Origin: Euwallacea fornicatus
Lineage: Eukaryota > Arthropoda > Insecta > Coleoptera > Curculionidae
Assembly (NCBI RefSeq): GCF_040115645.1
Contig: NC_089561.1
Span: 2,232,001 to 2,296,000 of the forward strand
Length of the DNA stretch: 64,000 bases
Direction: 5' to 3'
Below the pieces are notes generated by a model that searched no databases, had not been told where the DNA came from, and worked only from the letters and a program-made list of their open reading frames with translations. A program made the translations under genes and the position numbers. Position 1 is the stretch's first letter, and the number at the start of each line of letters is the position of its first letter. Positions 12,038-23,200 of the stretch are shown piece after piece.

Positions 12038-13486
12038 ATGAAAAATAGCGATATTGAAGAAGATGCTGAAACTATTTACTCCCTCGCCCAACAGAAAATA
12101 AAATTTGGCGAGAACCTTAAACATTTCATTGATGACCATAAGGAGGTTGATGGTTTACAGAAACTAAGCAGGAAAATCAACCAAGAGCTGAAATTTTTAC
12201 GAAAGGTACGTCTCTCTCAATTTATACCCTACCTGTCTATATATCAAATTACAGGTATACAAAAATAAGAATTTGAAAAAAGAACATTTGCAATGCTCCA
12301 ATTTAACTCACTTTTCTGCATTAGTGGATACTCTTAAAACAGTCCAGAACTGCTACAGTGTAAACAAAATATTCAATTTAGATGACAGGAAAATTACTGT
12401 CGATATCATCTGTGATAATGGCTTGACTTGGATCAAAGTAATTGCCAGGAATCCAAAATCTTTAAGCCAAATTTACATGGGTAATGCTAGCTATGGGGTT
12501 CGAAGCATTGTGGACCAGGCTGATGAGTATATTGAATGTACAAAAACGCATCCCTGCCTTTTCCAAACACCAAAAGTAACTCACAATATGATAATAATGA
12601 AAAAGAATCAAATAAGATTGATTTTCAGATAGTATTTGTATTTACTAATGGAATTGGAAATAATTTAGCTTCAAAATTGGAGAAAAAAGGCATAATTGTT
12701 CAAGGGACTCGTATTGATATGCATGACATTTCAATTGAAAGTGACTCAGATGATAGTTCAAATGAAGGTACAGAGTCTGACATTGTAGTCACAACTTCAA
12801 GTCAACCCAGCAATTTATCAACCAAACACATAGAAAATATTAAGAAGGTCAATTTGGATGTATCAGCTATGTTGGCTTACTGTTGTTCTGTTGCTAATGG
12901 CAGTGCTTACTTATATGACTTCGATGTCCCAGTGCTTAAACAGCAGGCAGAATGGGAGCGTCAAAGGCCTGTCAAACCAATTTTAGATAATTTCTTTGAA
13001 GGAAAAACTTTATATTGTTGCCAAACAGCTAGAGAAAGCTTTGAGAATATTGTAAATACTGTAGGAGGTCCTACTGAAAAAATAAGAGCTGACAAATTTA
13101 TGAAAAGAATCAAAGTATTACCAGATAATGCCTCATTTAAGGACACAGATGAGGGCATGGAAAGAAGTGACATTTTTAATAAAATACAGTTAATGCCTGA
13201 AAAATCTTTAACAGTAGGGGGGAAAATTAGGCAAAGATCTTTAACAATCTTCATGTTTGGAGATAGGATACAGGCTATAACAGTTACTAGCAATGATGGG
13301 TTTGTTCGCGCTGCTAGACAGCAAGTATGTTAAATTCAGGACTTTATAAAAATTTGTTTAACTTACAAGAAAATTTTTTAGAATATCAACTTTGTTGTAT
13401 TTGTTCATGAGTCTAGAGCCTTGACAGAGCAGAAGGAAATACTGAAAGCTAAACCTTTAAAGGTCGAAGAAAAACATAAATCATGA
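12038..13486 (+). CDS. UPF0415 family protein (C7orf25 homologue, DUF1308)
   Basis: Four exons: 12038-12205, 12255-12575, 12629-13324, 13382-13486; 429 residues against about 420 in human C7orf25. The introns are very short (49, 53 and 57 bp). Matching blocks in order: LSRKINQELKFLRKV, EHLQCSNLTHF, NGLTWIKVIARNP, YGVRSIVDQADEYI, IVFVFTNGIG..LASKLEKKGI, an acidic Ser/Asp stretch, VNLDVSAMLAYCC, SRLTIF-like SLTIFMFGD..QAITVTSNDGFVRAA, and a C-terminal FVVFVHESRALTEQKE. The biochemical function is unknown; the conserved C-terminal half corresponds to DUF1308, proposed in the literature to be nuclease-like, which I cannot confirm from this sequence. The ATG at 12038 was chosen as the first ATG in frame. 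It converges with TRMT61A, leaving 55 bases between stop codons. Confidence 0.93.
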
Positions 13487-13541
13487 TTTATTTTTATTTA
13501 ATTGCTTGAAATATATTTATTTCTTTTACAGTTTTTGTGTT

Positions 13542-14836
13542 TTAATCGTCTTCACTATTCAAAAAATCGGCTTTTCTAGTCCACACGGGATACAAAGTTC
13601 CAAAGGTTAAATAACCGGTATGACCAGGCTGTTGAGCAGGTGGCATTGAAGTCACAATCTTTTGCACTTCTTTTTCCTTTTTCTCGGTATTTTCTTCACT
13701 TTTAGCCACTTTTAAAAACTGTAAATCGATAACTGGAATGTGTTTTGTTTGCACATTATATTGAGTCTGAAGTACTTCCATTGTTTCAATTTCTTTAAAA
13801 CCAAGTTCAGTTAGCTTCTGACAAGTTTTCTGTACTTGTTCAATGCATGGAGAAAAAGAACATATTCTTCCTGTAATTTATTAGAATATTATATCAAGAT
13901 TTAAATTTTAATGAGAGGAATTAGAGTTGGTCCACTGAAGGTTTTTTATAGTCTTTTTCATGGTGTTGGTTGTCAGTTTTGTTTGGTTCTCTATTAGTTA
14001 AAATTTGGAAAAAGAAGTTTACAAAGTTTTTTTTATTTACAAAAATTAAAAGTTTCTAGCTTTAAACGCCAACTCTAACACAATAGTCTAACATCAAAGG
14101 TAAGTCAGTAATTAAAGTCAAAGCCCTATACAAGAAAGAATAACTTCACCTCCAGAAGACTTTAAGGCATTAACAGAATGAGGTATTGCTAGCCATGGAT
14201 GAGGTAAGTCTAGAAATACTGCATCAGCAGTGCCATTTAACTCTTCTCCAAATCCTGTTTCACAAACATCTCTATGTTCCACAGTAACATATTTTCCTAA
14301 CAAATAAGAAAACTCCACTTTTTTGTCAGCAAAAGTGTCTATAATTCCCTACCTAGATCATGCTCTTCAAATTCTTGTTTGGCAGTTTTGCTCCTGATCT
14401 CATGAAAATCAAAAGTGTATAAATGTCCATGAGGTTTCACTGCACGAATAATTGCATGTGACAAAGATCCACTGCCAGTACCACTTTCAATAACAACACT
14501 TCCAGGTGATAGTTCTAACTGCATTAAAATCATGCTAATATCGGGGGTATAGATAATTTGAGTTCGATGTGGGAGAGTTAAAGTCCACAGTTCAGGGGTG
14601 GGGGCTAACACATAGCCCCAGCCTTTGCTCAATGATACCTTTGAGCCATATATTTTACCGATAAGGTCTTCGCATTTTAGAGCCCCAAATGGAGTTTGGA
14701 AGACATTTTCAACTTCTATACCTTTTTTGTTAAGGACTTTCTTTTCGGCTTTTATGCTGTATATTTGAGATATGGTCAAATACAATACCACAGTGTCTCC
14801 TTCGTCAATTTTATCTTTATAACCGTTAAAACTCAT
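13542..14836 (-). CDS. TRMT61A: tRNA (adenine(58)-N1)-methyltransferase catalytic subunit
   Basis: Catalytic partner of TRMT6 in the nuclear complex that makes m1A58 in tRNA. Exons (minus): 14836-14353, 14296-14150, 13870-13542; 319 residues (human 289). The N-terminus MSFNGYKDKIDEGDTVVLYL is typical. The SAM-binding motif I is VVIESGTGSGSLSHAI (about residues 113-128), followed by HLYTFDFHEIRS. Motif IV reads AVFLDLPHPW, with the catalytic-type Asp and Pro-Trp. After the last intron come GRICSFSPCIEQVQKTC and a Lys/Glu-rich linker before the C-terminal strand region GHTGYLTFGTLYP. The protein therefore looks complete and active. Introns are 56 and 279 bp. It is divergent from LIG3 with 424 bases between start codons. 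A minus-strand AATAAA at 13516-13521 lies 21 bases after the stop. Confidence 0.95.
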
Positions 14837-15260
14837 TTTTAAGAATAAAAATACTAATTACAAATGAAAAGGTAAACAAATAATATAACCTCAAATGTCG
14901 AAATATTAGTTTTTAGATTCTTTTCAAAATAAAATATGCACGTATCATATAGTTATCCTGTTTTATTCTTTGTCATTAAAGAGAGATGACAACGTCACTC
15001 ATATTTTAAGTAATTCCATATTCGTTCATCGACGATGCAGTAAGATTATGTCAGATTTCTTAGGTTATAGTCATAGGATTTTTAATTTATCAACAAAATA
15101 TCACCTTCTATTAATTTATTATGTATTGTGTAATTATTGTTAATGACCTAAACACAAATAATTTTATTTTAAATAATTATTAACGCATATATAGATGCAT
15201 TGTCACTCAATTTCCTGAATTGTAATTTGTGTCTTTCCATAGTAACTGGATATCGAAAAT
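14837..15260. promoter_or_regulatory. Divergent promoter region TRMT61A / LIG3
   Basis: 424 bases separate the two start codons. An in-frame TAA lies a few codons before the LIG3 ATG in genomic DNA, so LIG3 cannot simply extend upstream. No TATA box stands out. Confidence 0.45.
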
Positions 15261-18200
15261 ATGTCTGACACTGAAGAGGAACGAATATTTGAAGTGGAAT
15301 TGGCGAAAAACGGTAGGGCTGGTTGCAAAAAATGCAAGCAAAAGTGTCTGCAAGGTGAATTAAGAATTGCCAAAATTACCCCCAATCCTTTTACTGATGG
15401 TAAGATGAAAAATTGGCACCATGTTGATTGCTTGTTCGAGGTGTTCAAGAAACAGAGAGCCACCACAAAAAAAATAGATAGTGAAGATGATATAATAGGA
15501 TTTGATTTACTTCCTGGTGATTATCAGTTGTTAATTGTGGAGAAAATAAAGGTAGGAAATCAATTAGCTGGTGTTAACAAAAAGAGTCCAAAGAAAGGAA
15601 AGAAAACTGAGACTACGGAAGTCAAACTTGATGAGAAATCTATTGCAAATGTAGACGATCAAGATAAAGATAATCTGTTCAAAACCTTTCAAAAGATTGT
15701 TCGAAAGGTGGCCAACCATTCAAGCTACTTAGAAAAAACTGCAATAATTAAGAATATTTTTGAAAAAGGGTCTAAAGGTGATGGGTTTAAGGGTGATATA
15801 GAAATTTGGTGTCGTCTATTATTGCCTGGCAGTGTGAAGAGAATTTACAACTTACAAAGCAAACAACTTATAAAGCTTTTTAGTAGAATATTTCTTGAAG
15901 ATCATGATGAGATGTTAGGACATCTAGAAGAAGGTAATATCATGCATTCATTTAGAAGTTCTGAAAAACATTATCATCGATAACAATAAAGAATATAATT
16001 ATTGCAATTTTGAAGGTGACATTAGTGATACAATAAGCCATTTCTACACAAAGAGCACCAAACACTCCCCAGTCCCTACAAAATCAACAATTACTATTCA
16101 AAAAGTGGATAAATTTCTTAATCATCTTTCCAAATTGACCAAAGAAGAAGATCAAATTGCCCATTTTACGAAGATCTTAAATAAATTAACTGCAGAAGAC
16201 CTTAAAACAATTATAAGACTAATTAAGCATGACTTGAGAATGGGAGCAGGGGCTAAGCACATTTTAGAAGGTATACATCCTAATGCATATAGTGTGTATC
16301 AGGCATCAAAGGATTTAGATGGAGTAGTGGAGAAGTAGGACGATTTACATAATTAAAATTATATTTTTAACATTAATTTGTAGATGTTTTGGTAGTAGAA
16401 AAGAGCAAAGTGCAGAAATAAAAATTTTTACACCTGTTTTTCCAATGCTTGCAGAGGCATGTAAATCTGTCGAGTATGCAATGAAAAAGTGTCCCAATGG
16501 GATGTTTTCAGAGATCAAATATGATGGAGAAAGGTTAGAAATAAAATTAATGATACATACATATACTTAGCCAACAACCATTTCTAGGGTTCAAGTCCAC
16601 AAACAAGGCAACCAATTCAAATACTATTCCCGCTCTTTGAAACCTGTAATGCCCCACAAAGTGGCTCATTTTAAAGAGTACATTTCAAAAGCCTTTCCAC
16701 ATGCAAACGACCTAATACTAGACACTGAGATTTTAATGATGGACACCGAGACGGGAAAACCTCTTCCTTTTGGCACCTTAGGGGTGCACAAGAAAGCGCA
16801 ATTTCGTGACGCTACTGTTTGCTTATTTGTCTTTGACTGCATCTATTATAATGGGGAAAGTTTGGCCAATAAATCATTGAAATACCGGAAGCAGATTTTA
16901 AATGAGAATATGAAGGAAGTACCTAATCATATTGTATATTCGGAGATGCAGGAGATTGACGAACCGAAACAATTAGCTGAGATGATAGCCAAAGTTTTAA
17001 AATTGGGTATGTATGATTGCCAGGAGATTTTGGTGCTGATGTGTCGCTATAAAAATTTGAGGTGCATTACTAGGAAAGTTCACAAATATCCAGGTTGTAA
17101 TACATCATTACGGAAATATTTCAGGGGGTAGTAGTAGTCTGCAAAATAATTAAAAAATGCAAATAAACCGATAGTCAAATACGCGACATTTTTGATATAC
17201 AGGATGGCAACTTTGCCTTTTTCTAACATATGTGTTGGTTAAATTTTAAATTCTTTAAGACCCTCCACAACAAAATATCAAAATTGTTAGTAGCCATATA
17301 CAGGGTCTTATGTTCTTTTGGGTCATGTACTATTTTATGTTTTGTACGTTTTTTGAACACCTTGTACAAATTCTGATACCAAACTAAAATTCCTTCTTCA
17401 ATTTTTTAGTTTTTGGACTATTGCAGTATTTTCGTATCTTTCGCTGTTTTCATATAATTTCCGAAAACATCTACCGATGGGAACTAAGAGCGTAAAGGAA
17501 GTGAGATAAAATATAATCGTTTGGCTCAGTTATCAACGATCTGGAACAATTCGTAACATTTAATCAAATTTTGCCGCCCTGTACATCGAAAATGGTGTGT
17601 TTTTGACAAGAGTTTATTAACATTTTATTATTTTGCAGAATACTACCGTCTCCTGAAATATCTCCATGAAAATATGTTACATCCTGTATACCTTTGATGT
17701 CCACAATATTCTGAGGATATTTTTAGGACTGGAAGGATTGGTTCTTAAGGATAAACTAAGTAAATACGAACCAGGAAAAAGACACTGGTTGAAAGTTAAG
17801 AAAGACTATTTATTTGGCGGCGCAATGGCAGACACTGCTGATTTAATAGTACTAGGCGCATGGTATGGCACTGGGCAAAAGGGCGGTATGATGTCAATTT
17901 TCCTAATGGGATGTTACAACGAACGAAACGAAAAATTTTGTACTGTCACAAAAGTGCATACAGGTTAATACTGAATATAGAAAAATGGGTAGTATCAACG
18001 GCCTTCAATTATTAGGCCATGACGATAAAACGCTGGAAAGGTTACAACAGGAATTAAAAATGGAAAAAATTAGCGGGGACCCTAATAAAGTTCCAAATTG
18101 GTTACACTGCACTAGGACATTGGTGCCTGATTTCGTAGCTGTAGACCCAAAAAAGCAGCCCGTTTGGGAAATTACTGGGGCAGAGTTTACTCAGCAACAC

Positions 18201-18979
18201 GACGTTCATACTGCTGATGGAATATCTATAAGGTCTAAAAACGTACCTCCGTTCAAGGATTTTATTATTTGAACTTTTCTTAATAGATTTCCTAGAGTGA
18301 CTAAAATTAGGGACGATAAAACCTGGGAAACAGCCACCAACTTGAAAGAATTGAAACTATTGTTTAAGAATTCTAAAGAAAACACTGATGTCAGTTTGTT
18401 GTTAAAGGAGTACAAAGGAGAAGTGAATACTACTGATACAGAATCTTCAGTCAGTTTGAACTCTGTGTCCCCGAAAAAGAGGAAAATGGATGAGGCTGGC
18501 AGTAGTAAAGATTCTTCTGGCTGTGAATCACCTAAAAAATGCAGAAAAGAGGAGAAAAATTGTAAGGTGAAGAAGAAGAAATCTATTGAAATTACCAATC
18601 CCTTGCCAAACATTTTTGGAGAGTTTAAGGCGATATTTGTGAGTTCTCATCGGTCTGAAGCGGAGAGGTATATGAATTATTAGTGTTGGTTTTTTTCGCT
18701 CTTAGAAGTCTTTGTATGTACAGGTATTTTCTCGCTTATGGTGGGGCTGCCTTGAAACCCAAAGATTATAAAGATGCAACACATGTTTTTTACCAACATA
18801 GAACAACCAAAAATATGTCGAGTTCTTTTCCCAAAACTGCTAAACATATACATATGACTTGGATTATTGATTCGGTGAATAATGCTGAATTGTTACCAAT
18901 CGAAAATTACGTTGTAACGTGGGAACCAATGCAAAACTCCAAGGATGAGCAGGTTTATAATAAAATATTTCGAAGCTGA
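15261..18979 (+). CDS. LIG3: DNA ligase III
   Basis: ATP-dependent ligase that seals nicks in base-excision and single-strand-break repair with XRCC1. Exons: 15261-15933, 16016-16334, 16384-16533, 16588-17006, 17727-17963, 18016-18232, 18287-18667, 18724-18979; 883 residues. Domains: N-terminal PARP-type zinc finger (about 1-95; CKKCKQKCLQGELRI and NWHHVDCLFEVF supply Cys/His ligands); DNA-binding ligase domain (IRLIKHDLRMGAGAKHIL); adenylation site EIKYDGER with Lys376; GLVLKD and KVKKDYL motifs; OB-fold ending in ITGAEFTQQ..HTADGISIRFPR; a basic linker with PKKRK and KKKK nuclear signals; and a C-terminal BRCT domain (YFLAYGGAALKPKDYKDATHVF, MTWIIDSV). All catalytic parts are present. The zinc finger, ligase core and BRCT order distinguishes it from ligases I and IV. 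Intron 4 holds a transposon derivative. Confidence 0.96.
17196..17690. mobile_element. Non-autonomous Tc1-type element in LIG3 intron 4
   Basis: Bounded by TATACAGGATGGCAAC (17196) and the inverted GTTACATCCTGTATA (17676-17690), each preceded or followed by TA as expected for Tc1 elements. The last 60-80 bases resemble the outer end of the Tc1 copy at about 8890-8980 (shared TACTA.CG.TCTCC and ATGTTACATCCTGTATA). No coding remnant is visible. It ends 36 bases before exon 5. Confidence 0.7.
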
Positions 18980-20264
18980 TAAAATGGAATTATTTTTCCC
19001 TTTCTTTTTCCCTTCGCCACAATACGATTAATGGAAACTGGGTAGTTTATCAAATCTATTGTCATTTGTGTAATGTTAAGTCCATCACAGAAAATATTTA
19101 ATTTTTCAAAAATAAGTTGATTTTCATTCCAAACTGTACAGATTAACACGATGAAAAAACGCTGACAAGAAGATAATTTTTTTTATCTGATAAAAGTATT
19201 AATGAAGCAAATTTGGAACTACTTCTCAAAGAATTCCGATATCACTATGAGAAGAATTTTGAAGTTTGCATAGAGTAGTGCATTATAGAAGAAATTTAAA
19301 GGATCAAAAAAGAAATGTTCTTTGCGAATTTATTTGATCGACGTAAGAATCTGAAGCCATCAATTCTATGGTTATGCCACGAAATATATTTAAAAATGAA
19401 AGTTGCCACCAGGTTTGGCGTAATCAAAGAAATTATATCGCTTCGAAACATACAAAAAATTTAACAACCTTTTGGAAATATACAGCTCTCAAGATCTTAA
19501 AAGTCCCATACACAATACGAAGTATTCTTAAATTTTAGTATTTTTACTTATTGGAGACATGGAAAGTTAATTGCACTAAAAAAAATATATATATACATAT
19601 ATATAAAACCAAAATCTGGCAAAGTATTCTTTGGTAAATTATATAATTACCTATATTTTATACAGGGTGTTCTAAAGATATTGTACAAAACTTACAGAAA
19701 TTATAGGGAACCTAGATACATATAACGGTGAACCATTTTTGCATAGAAAGCCCTTGTCAAAGCTGGTTTGGTTCCAGGTCATTCTTGTTTAAAAACGTAT
19801 TTTTAGCTCGTGGACACCTAAGGATTTATTATACTATATTTACGTACGACCCTCGTTTCTTCTTATTAAATTAATTTTTTTATCAATCAGCTATGCTACA
19901 TCTCTTAAAGACTCAAAGAATTTTTTTTTATAACAATTTCACCCACCAAAGAATCATTTTTCTTTTTTTTTTTAATGGATCTTCACGCACTTATGGAAGA
20001 TTTCAGGCTTAATTAGAGATTTTGATTGGTAAGGCTCCATAAAAACAGACAAATCCCTCGTAGAGCGTGCGCACTATTAACAATGAAGCGTGCCATCGGC
20101 TTCATTTAAAGCTGGCTTGAAGAAGACCGAAAGCCATATGCGATTCGCTGGTGTCGCATCGCTGACATCGAGTGACTTTCATTCCTGCTCTTCATCGTCG
20201 CTGCTTCATAAGAAGCTTTTAAGTTGTGTATCGCGCTTATCGTTCCTGCAATCCGCCGGCAAAA
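18980..20264. other. Intergenic region LIG3 / alpha-tubulin, with tubulin 5' leader
   Basis: No open frame of interest between the LIG3 stop and the tubulin first exon. An ACAGGGTG end motif lies near 19661-19670, and an AT alternating run at 19581-19605. The stretch of about 20060-20264, richer in GC and CG dinucleotides, is the likely tubulin promoter and 5' untranslated leader. I see no clear TATA box. Confidence 0.4.
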
Positions 20265-23200
20265 ATGGTAAGCACCCTCATACTGTGTATTGACATTAAT
20301 TCCCTGCTGAGACAATTTTTAGAACATTCAATCGTACACGGTTTTTTTTTTTAATTTCCAAAAATGTATTTTTTTTACTGCCACACCCGAAAAAAACTAA
20401 TTAAAGCTAATTAGGATACTGGAACACGGCACTACTAGTTGATATTAGCCAGATGCCCGTAAGAGCCCACTGTAACGTTCAAGTATCGCAGGAAACTTTG
20501 CCTCATCTTGACACACTTTATCCACCTCAATGCAATTAAAAAGAAAAAAAGAATTCTTTAAATAACCAACAATTACCCGGTATTGATTCGAAAAAGAATT
20601 TATCCATTTCTAGAAACCTGAGACCAACCATAAGCACTGAAATCTGCAAAAACCGAACGTAAAACCGTAACTTATCTATGTCCTTAATTCAACTTAAAAA
20701 AAAAAAAAACGATTCTTAATAGAAGTTTGAATGGCGAGTTCGTTCACCGTGAAATATTGCAGATCTGCATCTCTCTTGCGTTCATATCGGACGATTAAAG
20801 CGTTAAAGATATAACGGACCCAACAAAACTTACACATCTTCAAAGTACCTTTGGTGGGTTTGCATAGAGGAAATTTAAAATAATAACCGTTTTTGTTAAA
20901 AATCCGTGCAATTAAAGCACTCGGTCCCAATTTGGAGCAATTAAAGCAGACATTAGCATTTAATTAAGCGAAATTTAAATGGTAATAACCCTTTTAAAGT
21001 TCCTTATTGTTCTGGGGCCTCATGTGTGTCTCGGCCATAAAGACAGCAGATGACTTCATCTTACCATGAAAGCTAGTTTTTAAGTGTATCGTTCGGCTAA
21101 ACAAACGTTGTACATGTTTCTAAATCGCCCATATTCAGTGACAAAGAATTCGCGAATTTTGCCTTAACTGGATAATGTTGTCATCGCCGCCAATTTGAAC
21201 AATAAGCCATTAATTTACGTTTATTGTTTTTATAGAGCATTACCTCTCATTACAAGATAATTTCGCATCGTTCGAGTGGAAAATACAGGCCTCTCCCTTA
21301 TATACGTTGTTGAATAAGCCCATCTTGGAACTATAATTAGGTTTCGTCCTGATGGGTTAATTGAATGATTAGCCGTTGGGATGGGCGAGACGTTGAAATA
21401 TTATGTAATTGCAATAAAAGGGCTTTTGGATTTGGGACTTAAATTGAATAATGGACACATTTTTGAACCCTTCGCCTATAACGTTCCATTATTAATTTAT
21501 TTCCGTCGGTGGCTATAAATCACTAATCATTTTCCAATTTACTAAAGCTGATGGTACATATCGCCGTAGCTACATAATAGTTTCCTTCTGTACCAGTCAC
21601 CATTATATCCATGAGGTTATTATCCATTCTTTGGGTATAATTTTATGTGCCTGGTATAGATGGGAGTATTGGAATGCAATACAAAGGCGGTTGATTTTTT
21701 TTGTAATAGACAAGAGGTATCGTCTGCCTCGCCTTAATCGTTGGCAGGTATTTGAATTTCTCTTGGAAGCTCTTATCACTGAAAATTTTCTGGAATTTTT
21801 TTAAATTAATGCAATAGATCCGTGAGCCTTGCGGTAGATATGACGAAAAAACCTCGTTTTCTTAAAAGCTGTTAGTGCCATTTTATATAGATTAAGACAG
21901 ATTTCTGTCACGTAAAGTTGCGTGAGTTCGGACGTCAGTAAAATTGTCTATGACACAACACGTCCGTTCCAAAGAGAGTAAAACCATTTGCGGATTGTTC
22001 CGCAATAGTCAGAAATATGTACAGTGCACCGATCGCATGTCTTTACACATACTTCAGGCTATTTCTGACAGCCCGGACTTGTCTTTCTTTCCTGCTGGGA
22101 CCGAGCTAATACCTCAAACTTTTAATTGTTTTAGGTAACACTATGCATCATTAGATTTACACGAAACACATTAAAACATTAATTTAAAATGTTCAACTGA
22201 GACAATATTTTGATTAACAATGGTCACGCAATAGAATCTGTAATTGCAAGTTTTAAGTTTGCTAATTGTCGGATTTCAATAAATTTGTCCTGCCTACGAT
22301 GATTTCCGTAAAGTGCTTGTGTTGCCATGCACTTTAGAGTAGAAGAGGAGACAATTTCTAAAAGTAGTACTTGCGAATGTTATCCAGCGTACAATGACTT
22401 TCTTCGCACCGAGGATGGTTTATTTATAAACCTTCCCATTATCTGGAGAAATGTTAAATTAAATATGCGATTCGCAGTAATAAGACTATAATTGAAATTT
22501 AAACGCGATTTTAACGCTCTTAAAACGGGAAACGTTTCTGAATTCAAACCGATTTCGACGGTCGGTGGAAACGTAGGAGTGACGAGTTAATGTGCTAATT
22601 AAATGATATACTGATAGAGTCCTCGAAAATCAATCAAAGCTGCTGGAACGGCGTTGCCATGAAAATATCGCTTAAAGTCTCTATCAGTTTCCGTAAACAT
22701 GTACAACTTCCAGACAATACTTCATTGTTATACTGAATTCTTTTCGCTCTTTCACTTTAATCAATTCTACTTACATCAAGATTCGGCCCGATCTCGCCTC
22801 GGGGTCGTCTCGTTCGTCTTCGGGGACCCGAACGTAAACAGTCCTATTTTCGCGGAAGTGTCAAAGGAAATCCAAATTTGAAACATTTTCACCTGTTTTC
22901 GCCACGCACAGGCTTGAATTAACACTCGTTACGCTTATCCAACGTTCAACTCACTTAACATGCAGTTTTGACCAATTTCACCCCAATTTCCACCCGAAAT
23001 TTGAGATTTTGCACGAGCGAATCTAGTGGAGACGCGGAGACGCCATTACCGGAGCGTTATTGTTTTGTTTTCAAAACCTCCTCAGCGTGAGCACCTGTCC
23101 TTGGACCATCAAATATCGGATTTGATGAATTTATATTGATTTTAGTTAATGCACTCTGCAAGGAGTCAAAACGAAGAGAAAATTGCAAATTATGAATGTT

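Noticed and set aside
12536..12632. Two overlapping frames suggesting a frameshift in the C7orf25 homologue
   Set aside because: A 53 bp GT-AG intron (12576-12628) explains the change of frame.
13542..13781. Short minus frame starting MEVLQTQYNVQ as its own gene
   Set aside because: It is the C-terminal part of TRMT61A exon 3; the frame extends upstream to the acceptor at 13871-13872.
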